Shown here: positions 34,678 to 42,727 of the stretch, one piece after another
Layout: the number at the start of each line of letters is the position of its first letter
Numbering within the stretch: the stretch's first letter is position 1
Assembly: GCF_017356245.1 (NCBI RefSeq)
Contig: NZ_JAFMZZ010000001.1
Span: forward strand, 1,445,698 to 1,509,697
From: Bordetella petrii
GTDB lineage: Bacteria > Pseudomonadota > Gammaproteobacteria > Burkholderiales > Burkholderiaceae_B
Direction: 5' to 3'
Length of the DNA: 64,000 nucleotides
The notes under the pieces: model-generated
Seen by the model: only the letters and a program-made list of their open reading frames with translations
The model's database searches: none
Told to the model about the DNA's origin: nothing
Made by a program: the position numbers and the translations under genes

Positions 34678-35382
34678 TCAGCGCGCGCCCGCCTGCTGCG
34701 CCGTCTGGCCGAACAAAATCTTCTTTCCTTCTTCGGTCACGGCCGGCCGGTTCGTATAAGGGTCGCCCTGGGCATAGGCGCGCACCGTGGCGGGACGCTC
34801 GCGCACCGTGTCGAACCAGCGCCGCAAATGCGGGAAGTCGTCCAGGTTCTGCTGCTGCTTTTTCCACGGCACGATCCACGGATACGATGCCATGTCGGCG
34901 ATGCTGTAGTCCTTGCCCGCGACAAAGGGCTGCTCCGCCAGGCGCCGGTCCAGCACGCCGTACAGCCGGTTGGTTTCCTTGACATAGCGCTCGATGGCAT
35001 AGGGCAGCGGCTCGGGCGCATAGAGCCCGAAATGATGGTTCTGGCCGGCCATCGGCCCCAGGCCGCCCACCTGCCAGAACAGCCATTCCAGCACCGCCTT
35101 GCGGCCGCGCGCGCCGGCCGGCAGGAACTGCCCGGTTTTCTCGGCCAGGTACAGCAGGATGGCGCCCGATTCAAACACGGTGACCGGCTCGCCGCCGTCG
35201 GCGGGCGCCGTATCGATAATGGCCGGCATGCGGTTGTTGGGCGAGAACGCCAGGAACTCGGGCTTGAACTGGTCGCCCGCGCTGATGTCGACCGGATGGA
35301 TACGGTACGGCAGGCCCGCTTCTTCCAGGAACAGGGTGATTTTGTGCCCATTGGGCGTGGGCCAGTAGTACAGCTCGATCAT
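34678..35382 (-). CDS. Glutathione S-transferase (YfcG/Ure2p-like)
   Basis: A 234-residue GST with the N-terminal thioredoxin-like domain (MIELYYWPTPNGHKITLFLEEAGL, NNRMPAIID with the cis-Pro, FESGAILLYLAEKTG) and an all-helical C-terminal domain (YSIADMASYPWIVPW). WPTPNGHK in place of a Tyr/Ser/Cys catalytic start and the NHHFG insert fit the YfcG type, which acts as a glutathione-dependent disulfide reductase. It lies upstream of and convergent with the methyltransferase. Confidence 0.88.
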   Translation of the reverse strand: MIELYYWPTPNGHKITLFLEEAGLPYRIHPVDISAGDQFKPEFLAFSPNNRMPAIIDTAPADGGEPVTVFESGAILLYLAEKTGQFLPAGARGRKAVLEWLFWQVGGLGPMAGQNHHFGLYAPEPLPYAIERYVKETNRLYGVLDRRLAEQPFVAGKDYSIADMASYPWIVPWKKQQQNLDDFPHLRRWFDTVRERPATVRAYAQGDPYTNRPAVTEEGKKILFGQTAQQAGAR

Positions 35383-35473
35383 GGCGTTTCCTTGCAGGAG
35401 TGGAGCAGTTTATTTTAGAACGATTGATTTAAAATGAACAGCATCCGCCCGGGCCGGCGCAAGCCGGCTGCCT

Positions 35474-36223
35474 TCAGGCGATGTCGCCGATTTCGCGGCG
35501 GATCAGGTCGGCAATGGTGCGCTGCCGGGCCGCCGGCATGCGGTCGAGAATGCACGACACGCTGACCGCCAGGCGCGGATAGCCCGAGCGGTCGCGCAGC
35601 GCCACGCCCACGCCCAGCACGCCCGGCACCGCCGCGTTGCCTACCGCGGCCCAGCCGCGGCCGCGCGTGGCCTCGACCAGCAGCCGCATGTGCGCCACCG
35701 TCATGTGCCCGTACGAGCGCAGCGCCTCGCGGTTCTGCTGCATCAGGGCTTCGGCCTCGTCGGCGGGCAGGGCGGCCAGCAGCGCCAGGCCCGCCGCGCC
35801 CACCCCCAGCGGCTGGCGATGGCCGATGGTCACGGCCAGCACCTGCACCGGGTAGCTGCCGATTTCGCGGTGCAGGCACAGCGAGTCGGAACCGACCCGG
35901 CAAATCAGGAACGAAGAATCGCCGGTGTGGCCGCTGATGCGCCGCATGGCGGGCGCCAGCTGCGCCACGGACAGCGTCTGTTCGTCCACCGGATGCGTCC
36001 CGGTCGAGGCCGCGCGATAGCGCCCGGTTTGCGGGTCGCGCACGGCATAGCCCTCTTCGGCCAATACCGAAATGTAGCGATACACACTGGTGCGCTGCAT
36101 GGCCAGGGCCCGCGCGATGCCGGCGATATCCAGGCCTTCCGGGGTCCGCCGCAGCGCCGCCAGAATGTGCAGGCCGCGCCGCAGGGTGCGGGCGCCGTGG
36201 TCGCCATGGTCTGGGTTGTTCAT
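35474..36223 (-). CDS. IclR-family regulator of the adjacent catabolic operon
   Basis: A 249-residue regulator with the IclR winged HTH (TLRRGLHILAALRRTPEGLDIAGIARALAMQRTSVYRYISVLAEEGY) and effector domain (FLICRVGSDSLCLHREIG, VGAAGLALLAALPADEAEALM, GVGVALRDRSGYPRLAVSV). The ATG at 36223 lies inside one arm of a perfect 19-bp inverted repeat, so binding there would block its own expression. It is divergent from the Bug-CoA ligase-lyase-dehydrogenase operon, the standard layout for an IclR regulator and its target. Confidence 0.9.
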   Translation of the reverse strand: MNNPDHGDHGARTLRRGLHILAALRRTPEGLDIAGIARALAMQRTSVYRYISVLAEEGYAVRDPQTGRYRAASTGTHPVDEQTLSVAQLAPAMRRISGHTGDSSFLICRVGSDSLCLHREIGSYPVQVLAVTIGHRQPLGVGAAGLALLAALPADEAEALMQQNREALRSYGHMTVAHMRLLVEATRGRGWAAVGNAAVPGVLGVGVALRDRSGYPRLAVSVSCILDRMPAARQRTIADLIRREIGDIA

Positions 36224-36312
36224 TATTTGGACAGCCTGTCTTCCTGAGTAGATACGCAAGGCTGATGATATCTCTGACGCAGCGGGAATGCGCGTCCAAA
36301 TAATGAACAACC
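36214..36312. promoter_or_regulatory. Divergent promoter region with 19-bp mirrored repeat
   Basis: GTTGTTCATTATTTGGAC (36215-36232) is the exact reverse complement of 36294-36311; one further base pair extends it to 19 bp, with 61 bases between the arms. The left arm covers the start codon of the IclR gene. The right arm lies 15 bases before the Bug gene start and creates a four-codon frame (MNNR) whose TAG stop overlaps the AGGAG ribosome-binding site. These arms are the likely operators. Confidence 0.75.
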
Positions 36313-36326
36313 GATAGGAGACTCAC

Positions 36327-37316
36327 ATGCATTCTGTTATGCGACGTTTTGTGCGGCCGGCGGCGCTGCTGCTGGCCGGCCTGGGCCTGGTCCCGGCCGC
36401 CCGGGCGGCGGCCGATTATCCGCAGCGCCCGGTGACCCTGGTGGTGGGCTATGCCGCTGGCGGCGCGACCGATATCGTGGCGCGCCTGATCGCCAAGTCG
36501 CTGTCGGATTCCCTGGGCCAGCCGGTGGTGGTGGAAAACCGCACCGGCGCCAACAGCAACATTGGCGCCGAAGTCGTGGCCCGCGCCAAGCCCGACGGCT
36601 ACACCCTGTACATCGGCTCGATCGCGAACACCATCAACCGCACCCTGTACGAAAAGCTCAACTACGATTTCAAGAAAGACTTCACGCCGGTGGCGCTGCT
36701 GGCCACCATCCCCAATATCCTGGTGGTCCATCCCAAGCTGCCGATCCATTCGGTGCAAGAGTACGTGGCCTACGCCAAGAAGCATCCCGGCAAGCTGACC
36801 TGCGCGTCGTCGGGCAGCGGTTCGTCCATCCACCTGTCGTGCGAAATCTTCAAGATGGCCACCGGCACCGACATCCTGCATGTGCCGTACCGGGGCAGCG
36901 GCCCGGCGGTGGCCGACCTGCTGGGCGGCCAGGTGGATTCGATGTTCGACAACCTGCCGTCGTCGCTGCCGCACGTGCAGGCGGGCAAGCTGCGCGCCCT
37001 GGGCGTCACGGCGCCGCAGCGCGTGCCGTTCGCGCCCGACGTGCCCACGCTGGCGGAATCGGGCCTGCCCGGCTTTTCGGTGCAATCGTGGTTCGCGGTC
37101 ATGGCGCCGGCCGGCACGCCCGGGCCCATCGTGGCCCGGCTGAACCAGGCCATCAACCAGGGCCTGGCCGGCGACACCCTGACCCAGGCCTACAAAGCGG
37201 CCGGCTTCCTGCTGCCGGCCACGCCGAATACGCCCGCCACTTTGCAAAGCTTCATCGACAGCGAAATCGAAAAGTGGGGCAAGGTCGTGACCCAGGCCGG
37301 CCTCAAAGTGCAATAG
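36327..37316 (+). CDS. Bug-family solute-binding protein of the catabolic operon
   Basis: A 329-residue periplasmic receptor with a signal peptide ending near ARAAA. Family motifs are YPQRPVTLVVGYAAGGATDIVARLIA, VVVENRTGANSNIGAEVVARAKPDGYTL, VPYRGSGPAVADLLGGQVD and APAGTPGPIVARLNQAI. As first gene of an operon with a CoA ligase and a lyase, it probably binds the carboxylate substrate of that pathway. It has AGGAG nine bases before the ATG. Confidence 0.92.
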   Translation: MHSVMRRFVRPAALLLAGLGLVPAARAAADYPQRPVTLVVGYAAGGATDIVARLIAKSLSDSLGQPVVVENRTGANSNIGAEVVARAKPDGYTLYIGSIANTINRTLYEKLNYDFKKDFTPVALLATIPNILVVHPKLPIHSVQEYVAYAKKHPGKLTCASSGSGSSIHLSCEIFKMATGTDILHVPYRGSGPAVADLLGGQVDSMFDNLPSSLPHVQAGKLRALGVTAPQRVPFAPDVPTLAESGLPGFSVQSWFAVMAPAGTPGPIVARLNQAINQGLAGDTLTQAYKAAGFLLPATPNTPATLQSFIDSEIEKWGKVVTQAGLKVQ

Positions 37317-37334
37317 TAGAACCAGGAGCCGTTC

Positions 37335-38840
37335 GTGTATCCCATTGATTTTTTCCTTCGGGCCGCCGCCCGTTTCAGCGACCGCGTCGCGCTGGACACG
37401 CCCCAGGGCGCCTGGACCTACGGCCGGCTGCGCAGCGAGGTGCAGGCGCTGGCCGCCGCCCTGCAGGCGCTCGACCCGGCTCCGCAAAGCCGGGTGGCGG
37501 TCTGCGCCGGCAATACAGCGCAGCACGTGGTGGCGCTGCTGGCGGTGATTGCTTCGGGCAAGATCTGGGTGCCGTTGAACTACCGCAGCACCGCGCCGGA
37601 AATCGGCCGCATCATCGATGCGACCGAGCCCGGCATCGTGATCACCGACCGCACCGGCGACGCCCTGGTGGACGCCGGTAGGGCGGCGCACATCCGCCTG
37701 GATGAGGCCGCCGGCGGGCACACGCTGGCCGGCCTGCTGCAAGCCTATGCCGGCCGCGAGCCGGTGCGCTGCGAGCCAGGCACCGACGCGGTGCAGGCAA
37801 TCAAGTTCACCGGCGGCACGACCGGCCTGCCCAAGGGGGTGATGCAGCCCTACCGGGCCTGGACCGCGGTCATCGTCAACCAGATCCAGGCCTGGCGGCT
37901 GACCAGCGAAGACCGCTATGTCGTGGCCGCGCCCGTCACGCATGGCACGTCCACCTATCTGCTGCCCGTGCTGGCGCAGGGCGGCACCCATGTGTTCCTG
38001 GATGAAGCATCGCCGGCGGCGATCACGGCCGCCTTCCGCGAACGCGGCGGCACGCTGGCTTTCATGCCGCCCACGCTGATCTACATGATCATGGCGCAGC
38101 CCGGCGTCTCGCGCGCCGACTTTCCGCGCCTGCGCAACCTGATCTACGGCGGCGCGCCCATGCCCGTGGAAAAATTCGAGCAGGTGCGCGCGTTCTTCGG
38201 CCCGGTGGTGGGCGCCACCTACGGCCAGACCGAATCCCCGCAGATCGTCACGGCCATTACGCCGGCCGAGCTGGCCGACCCGGCCAACCTGGGGTCGGTG
38301 GGCAGCGCCACCTGGTTTTCCGAATTCGCCATCATGGACCGCGACGGCCGCTGCCTGCCGGCCGGGCAGGCGGGCGAGGTGGTGGTGCGCGGCGACCTGG
38401 TCATGGCCGGCTACTGGCGGCTGCCCGAAAAAACCGCCGAAACCATCGTCGACGGCTGGCTGCATACCGGCGACGTGGGCGTGGTGGACCAGCGCGGCTA
38501 CCTGACCATCAAAGACCGCCTGCGCGACGTCATCATCACCGGCGGCTTCAATGTGTATCCGGTCGACGTCGAGAACGCGCTGGCCCGCCATCCCGCCGTG
38601 TATGAATGCTCGGTGTTCGGCGTTCCGGACGATAAATGGGGCGAGGCCGTGCAGGCCGCCGTGCAATTCCATGGCGGCGCGTCCGCCGAGCCGCAGGAAC
38701 TGATGATGTTCGTGCGCGACCGGCTGGGCCCCGTGCACACGCCCAAGCGCATCCATGTTTTCGAGAACCTGCCGCGCTCGTCCGTCGGCAAGGTGCTGAA
38801 GAACGCCGTCCGGGATTCTGTCATCAAGGAGACCACATGA
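37335..38840 (+). CDS. AMP-forming acyl-CoA ligase
   Basis: A 501-residue ANL-superfamily enzyme that would activate a carboxylate with ATP and CoA. The motifs are IKFTGGTTGLPKGVM (P-loop), VGATYGQTESPQ, GWLHTGDVG, LRDVIITGGFNVYPVDVE, and the catalytic Lys in RSSVGKVLKNAV. The GTG start has AGGAGCC upstream. The stop overlaps the next start as ATGA. The substrate is unknown; the downstream lyase suggests a branched hydroxy-acid such as a citrate or citramalate relative, which is inference. Confidence 0.9.
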   Translation: MYPIDFFLRAAARFSDRVALDTPQGAWTYGRLRSEVQALAAALQALDPAPQSRVAVCAGNTAQHVVALLAVIASGKIWVPLNYRSTAPEIGRIIDATEPGIVITDRTGDALVDAGRAAHIRLDEAAGGHTLAGLLQAYAGREPVRCEPGTDAVQAIKFTGGTTGLPKGVMQPYRAWTAVIVNQIQAWRLTSEDRYVVAAPVTHGTSTYLLPVLAQGGTHVFLDEASPAAITAAFRERGGTLAFMPPTLIYMIMAQPGVSRADFPRLRNLIYGGAPMPVEKFEQVRAFFGPVVGATYGQTESPQIVTAITPAELADPANLGSVGSATWFSEFAIMDRDGRCLPAGQAGEVVVRGDLVMAGYWRLPEKTAETIVDGWLHTGDVGVVDQRGYLTIKDRLRDVIITGGFNVYPVDVENALARHPAVYECSVFGVPDDKWGEAVQAAVQFHGGASAEPQELMMFVRDRLGPVHTPKRIHVFENLPRSSVGKVLKNAVRDSVIKETT

Positions 38841-39622
38841 ACCGCCCCGTTACCCGCCTGTGCGCCCACCACCTCGAGGGCATGTCGTATCGCGACGCCG
38901 ATCTGGTCGAAGAGCTGATCGGCAAGAAGACCTTCACCGAAGTGATGTTCGCGCAGATCATCGGCCGCGATGCGCGCCCGGTCGATCTGCGCGTGGTCGA
39001 TGCCGTGCTGATCACCCTGATGGAGCACGGCCTGACGCCCAGCGCCATTGCCACGCGCGTGGTGTACATGAGTGCCCCGGAAAACCTGCAGGGCGCGGTG
39101 GCCGCCGGCCTGATGGCCGTGGGCAGCAGCTTCGTGGGCACCATGGAAAACTGCTCGCTGCTGCTCGACCGCATTCTCAAGGCCGACGACGCGCAGGCCG
39201 AAGCGCGCGCCATCGTGCAGGCGCACCGCGACAGCAAGAAGCCGCTGCCCGGCTTCGGGCATCACCTGCACAAGCCCGACGATCCGCGCTCGATCAAGTT
39301 GCTGGCGCTGGCCCGCGCCGAGCCCGACCTGGCGGGCAAGTGGCTGGACGCGCTGGAACTGCTGGCCCGCACCGTCGACAGCGTGTATGGGCGGCACATC
39401 ACCATCAACGCCACCGGCGCGGTGGCGGCGCTGCTGGGCGAAATCGGCATCCCCACCCAGCTGATGCGCGGTTTCGCGGTCATATCGCGCGCCGCCGGCC
39501 TGGTGTCGCACGTCGCCGAAGAACAGCAGTGCCCCGCGGGCCGCTTCATCTGGGAAACCATCGACCGCGAGATTCCCTATGTGGGCGCGGGCAAGTCGGC
39601 GCGCGGCCGGCAGGAGGGCTGA
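38837..39622 (+). CDS. Citryl-CoA lyase / short citrate synthase-like enzyme
   Basis: A 261-residue protein of the citrate synthase superfamily, much shorter than citrate synthase (about 430). It keeps KPLPGFGHHLHKPDDPRSIKL, like the catalytic GFGH segment of citrate synthase, and HITINATGAVAALLGEIGIP, with a late GFAVISRAAGLVSHVAEE. This short form is annotated as citryl-CoA lyase, cleaving a citryl-CoA-type thioester to acetyl-CoA plus a 2-oxo acid. Directly after a CoA ligase, a ligase-then-lyase cleavage route is suggested. It is coupled to the ligase by ATGA. Confidence 0.85.
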   Translation: MNRPVTRLCAHHLEGMSYRDADLVEELIGKKTFTEVMFAQIIGRDARPVDLRVVDAVLITLMEHGLTPSAIATRVVYMSAPENLQGAVAAGLMAVGSSFVGTMENCSLLLDRILKADDAQAEARAIVQAHRDSKKPLPGFGHHLHKPDDPRSIKLLALARAEPDLAGKWLDALELLARTVDSVYGRHITINATGAVAALLGEIGIPTQLMRGFAVISRAAGLVSHVAEEQQCPAGRFIWETIDREIPYVGAGKSARGRQEG

Positions 39623-39624
39623 CG

Positions 39625-40368
39625 ATGGGTGTCCCGCACACCGCAGCGCCCGTCGCGCTGGTCACCGGCGGCAGCGCCGGCATCGGCCGGGCTGTGATCG
39701 AACGCCTGCTGCAGGACGGCTATGAAGTCGTCAATTTCGATCTGAAGGCGCCTGCTGCCACTCTGCCGGGCGAGACGCATGTGGCGGTCGACCTGTGCAG
39801 CGCCGATGCCACGCGCCAGGCCGTGGCCGCGCTGGCGGCCGAGCGCGATGTGCTGTACCTGGTGAACAACGCGGGCACGGTGCGCCCGGCATTGCTCGAA
39901 CACGCCTCGCCGGATGACCTGGCCTTCGTGATGGCGCTGAATATCCAGGCCCCCATGCTGCTGATGCAAGGCCTGCTGCCTGCCATGCGTCGCCGCCAAT
40001 TCGGCCGCGTGGTCAATATCTCCAGCCGCGCGGCGCTGGGCAAGGCCGAGCGCACCGTGTACGCCGCCAGCAAGGCCGGTCTGCTGGGCATGACGCGTAC
40101 CTGGGCGCTGGAAATGGCCGGCGACGGCATCACGGTCAATGCGGTCGGCCCCGGGCCGATCGCCACCGAACTGTTTGAACGGGTCAATCCGCCGGGCGCG
40201 CCGCAGACCGAGAAGATCCGCGCCGCGATCCCGGTGCGGCGCATGGGCACACCCGCCGACATCGCGCATGCCGTGGCCTCGCTGCTGGACGAGCGCGCAG
40301 GCTTCATCACGGGGCAGGTGCTGTACGTGTGCGGCGGCATGACGGTCGGCCTGGGGAGCGCGGCATGA
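39625..40368 (+). CDS. Short-chain dehydrogenase/reductase 1
   Basis: A 247-residue SDR with the cofactor motif VALVTGGSAGIGRAV, the structural VNNAGTV, catalytic Ser in VVNISSRAAL and the Tyr-Lys pair in VYAASKAGLLGM, then VGPGPIATELF and a C-terminal glycine-rich end. The Asp in VVNFDLKA after the second strand favours NAD(H). It starts two bases after the lyase stop and overlaps the next SDR as ATGA, so it belongs to the same operon. It could oxidise an alcohol before CoA activation. Confidence 0.9.
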   Translation: MGVPHTAAPVALVTGGSAGIGRAVIERLLQDGYEVVNFDLKAPAATLPGETHVAVDLCSADATRQAVAALAAERDVLYLVNNAGTVRPALLEHASPDDLAFVMALNIQAPMLLMQGLLPAMRRRQFGRVVNISSRAALGKAERTVYAASKAGLLGMTRTWALEMAGDGITVNAVGPGPIATELFERVNPPGAPQTEKIRAAIPVRRMGTPADIAHAVASLLDERAGFITGQVLYVCGGMTVGLGSAA

Positions 40369-41213
40369 ACAACAGCCTCGACATCGACGCTCTGCAGGCG
40401 CTATTGCCGGCCGCCAGCGGTCGGCTGGCCGGCAAAGTGGCGCTGGTTGCCGGCGGCGGGTCCAGCGGTCCGGGGTGGAGCATCGGCAAGGCCAGCTGCG
40501 CCACGCTGGCCCGCCACGGCGCGGCGGTCTGCGTGCTGGACGCCAGCCTCGACGCGGCGCAGGATGCGCTGGCCGCGGTGCAGGCGCTGGGCGGGCAGGG
40601 CCTGGCCCTGCAGGCCGACGTGGCCGACCCCGGCGCCATGGAACAGGCCGTGCAGGCCGTCATGGCCCGCTACGGCAGGCTGGACATCCTGCAGGCCAAT
40701 GCCGGCATCGGCAAGGTGGGCGGCCCCGAAGGCATCGCGCTGGCCGACTGGGAACGCATCCAGAAAGTAAATGTCGACAGCCTGGTCATCGCCAGCCGGC
40801 TGGTGCTGCCCATCATGCGCGGGCAGGGCGGCGGCGCCATCGTGGCCGTGTCGTCGGTAGCGGGCCTGCGCTACCTGGGCTACCCGCACCTGGCCTACAA
40901 CGTCACCAAGGCCGCGGTGATCCATTTCGCGCGCATGATCGCGCAGCAGTATGCCGCGCAAGGCATCCGCGCCAATACCGTGGTGCCCGGCCTGATCGAC
41001 ACGCCGCGCGTGCGCACTACGGTGGCCCGCATGTTCTCGGCCGACGACTTCGAGCAGGCCCGCGCCGCGCGCGACCGGCAGGTTCCCATGGGGCGCATGG
41101 GTACGCCGTGGGAAGTGGCCAATGCGGTGGCTTTCCTGGCTTCCGACGAAGCGGCCTACATCACGGGCACGGAACTGGTGGTGGACGGGGGGCTTATCGG
41201 AAAGTACGCCTGA
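40365..41213 (+). CDS. Short-chain dehydrogenase/reductase 2
   Basis: A 282-residue SDR. The cofactor motif is unusual: VALVAGGGSSGPGWSIGKA, with a five-residue insertion in the TGxxxGIG loop. The second strand ends VCVLDAS, whose Asp favours NAD(H). Catalytic residues are Ser in VAVSSVAGL and the Tyr-Lys pair in LAYNVTKAAVIHF. VVPGLIDTPRV and a typical DGGLIGKYA end follow. The N-terminus carries an extra 20 residues. It is the last gene of the operon, followed by a toxin-antitoxin pair on the other strand. Confidence 0.88.
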   Translation: MNNSLDIDALQALLPAASGRLAGKVALVAGGGSSGPGWSIGKASCATLARHGAAVCVLDASLDAAQDALAAVQALGGQGLALQADVADPGAMEQAVQAVMARYGRLDILQANAGIGKVGGPEGIALADWERIQKVNVDSLVIASRLVLPIMRGQGGGAIVAVSSVAGLRYLGYPHLAYNVTKAAVIHFARMIAQQYAAQGIRANTVVPGLIDTPRVRTTVARMFSADDFEQARAARDRQVPMGRMGTPWEVANAVAFLASDEAAYITGTELVVDGGLIGKYA

Positions 41214-41268
41214 GCGCGCGGCGCGCGGCTGCGCGCCGGGTTCGACTTCGTTATGAATTGGAGTTTGC

Positions 41269-41697
41269 TCAATTCTGTTGCCATTTTTGCAGAGCCTGCG
41301 CGGGTGACAGAATTTCAAATCCCCAGTCGGCGGGTGGCAGCTCCAGTAAATCCCTGTCGCCACTTACTAGCCATTCCGCCTTGCCATGTAGGGCGGTATG
41401 GAGAAATACATCGTCATCGGGATCACGGCTGTGCGTTGGCCTGGGCGCCGTGGGCAGATCAATCCATTGAGCCGCCGCAGCGAAGTCATGCAATAGCAGG
41501 CTGCGGCGATCAATGTCCAGATAACGGTCAAATTTTGGACGCCAGAGCCTGGTTTCCAGTTCCGCGAAGGTCTCTCGCGAAAACACCAACGTAGCATGTT
41601 GCAGAAGGCAATCCACGATCCGAGCGGGAGCAGAGCAGGGGGATAGCGCAGCACTTATCAGGACGTTGGTATCGACGACTGCGCGTTCAATCCTCAT
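41269..41697 (-). CDS. PIN-domain toxin (VapC-like)
   Basis: A 142-residue PIN-domain ribonuclease of the COG1569 type: RAVVDTNVLISAALSP carries the first Asp, FAELETRLW an acidic residue, and SRDPDDDVFLHTAL with VSGDRDLL the remaining ones. In toxin-antitoxin pairs such proteins cut tRNA or mRNA. Its start lies inside the 3' end of the antitoxin gene (11-base overlap), the usual coupled arrangement. Confidence 0.85.
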   Translation of the reverse strand: MRIERAVVDTNVLISAALSPCSAPARIVDCLLQHATLVFSRETFAELETRLWRPKFDRYLDIDRRSLLLHDFAAAAQWIDLPTAPRPTHSRDPDDDVFLHTALHGKAEWLVSGDRDLLELPPADWGFEILSPAQALQKWQQN

Positions 41698-41938
41698 CGG
41701 CCAAAAGCTGTTCCAGCTTCTCGTCTGTCAAGCCTTTGGCTGTTGCTTCTTCGGCACTTTGCTTCAATGTGCGCCGCAGTCGATCTGCATAGAACTCGCG
41801 CATTGCACGGTAGTCCTCCGCAGAAACCATGACACCGACGACACGGTTGCGCCGCGTGACCTGGATTGGCTCTCGCTGTACCCGGTCTATCAGTTCGCCG
41901 AATCGAGTTTTTGCCTCATTGGCAGTAAAAGTTTGCAT
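41687..41938 (-). CDS. Phd/YefM-family antitoxin
   Basis: An 83-residue antitoxin: MQTFTANEAKTRFGELIDRVQREPIQVTRRNRVVGVMVSAEDYRAM is a typical Phd/YefM N-terminal DNA-binding domain. The charged C-terminal tail (EEATAKGLTDEKLEQLLADED) would wrap the toxin. The ATG at 41938 is preceded by GAGGAG. Three 9-base imperfect direct repeats upstream are candidate binding sites for autoregulation. Confidence 0.88.
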   Translation of the reverse strand: MQTFTANEAKTRFGELIDRVQREPIQVTRRNRVVGVMVSAEDYRAMREFYADRLRRTLKQSAEEATAKGLTDEKLEQLLADED

Positions 41939-41978
41939 TTTGGACTCCTCGAACAAGTCTACTTTGTCAGCTTACCTC

Positions 41979-42005
41979 AATCGTTCGATTCGTTCAATTC
42001 GGTTG
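41979..42005 (-). promoter_or_regulatory. Three 9-base tandem repeats upstream of the antitoxin
   Basis: Read on the plus strand the units are AATCGTTCG (41979), ATTCGTTCA (41988) and ATTCGGTTG (41997), directly abutting. They lie about 40 bases upstream of the antitoxin start, where the antitoxin or toxin-antitoxin complex would be expected to bind. Confidence 0.5.
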
Positions 42006-42660
42006 AATAGGTCGATTTGCTGCCATGCTGATCCAGCTGTCAAATACTGGCGAGAGAGGCGGACGGCGGCACTGTGTGGCCTGGTAGAGGAATGAGATAT
42101 GGTTGGAGCGTTCCTGGGCCATCGGGGCGAAGTGGGACTATTGCGTTATAGATTTGGATCCCTTGAACTTGCAGCATGTTTAGCTGACTCAATGTATGCG
42201 CTGACTTCTGTTGTAGTTCATCAGGAAGCAGCTCGACAGAGAACGATTCCAGTGCTCTTGGTATAGCCCTTGCGAGAAATATAAAAGTTGCCAAAGCGTC
42301 ACTGATGCTCGCACGATAGCCGATAGGGCAGTGCCAGCCGCTGAGATGGAATCTGCAGTCATATAGTCCTTAAGCACTACCATGCGCTCCTACGGATCAC
42401 CAGCAACTTAACAATGTCATGAATGGAGGCATCAGGCGTACATGCCGTCTTCTGCATGTCACTCGCACTCGTACAAAGAAAAGCATCCTGGGCCATCGAG
42501 TCTAAGGGGGCACATGGTGCCCATTCGAAATCAGGAAATGCTACCGATATCCATGGTCGTTCCCAGACATCAGAGCCGGAAAGAGACAATAAAAATGGAC
42601 TAAAGGGAACGGGCTGCTGGTTGAATCCGCAGGATACCGGTGGAATTCCGGTTGGAAACG
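42006..42660. other. AT-rich stretch without an intact gene
   Basis: No gene with ribosome-binding site and family resemblance is seen. Base composition is clearly more AT-rich than the flanks. The only coding signal is the broken minus-strand frame set listed separately at 42040-42420. The stretch lies between a toxin-antitoxin pair and a tRNA gene, which suggests acquired and partly decayed DNA. Confidence 0.5.
42040..42420 (-). pseudogene. Possible decayed gene remnant
   Basis: On the minus strand, frames that look protein-like switch within a short distance: one ends DIVKLLVIRRSAW near 42377, another reads MVVLKDYMTADSISAAGTAL from 42383, and a third reads SISDALATFIFLARAIPRALESFSVELLPDEL to 42040. 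Together they could be one gene broken by two frameshifts. I do not recognise the family, and the case rests only on appearance and frame order. Confidence 0.25.
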
Positions 42661-42685
42661 AAAAAAGGAGCCGAAGCTCCTTTTT
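42661..42685. terminator. Terminator after tRNA-Gly copy 2
   Basis: AAAAAGGAGC (42662-42671) and GCTCCTTTTT (42676-42685) pair around CGAA, flanked by A- and T-runs, so it can work on both strands. It lies about 43 bases downstream of the minus-strand tRNA. Confidence 0.88.
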
Positions 42686-42727
42686 GGCGTGCCATGGCGT
42701 GCTTGTGAAGCCCCATGGAAAGAATCC

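Noticed and set aside
35415..38756. Open frame of over 1,100 codons on the minus strand, across the Bug and CoA ligase genes
   Set aside because: Low-complexity His/Gly/Arg/Ala protein antisense to two clear family members; produced by codon bias.
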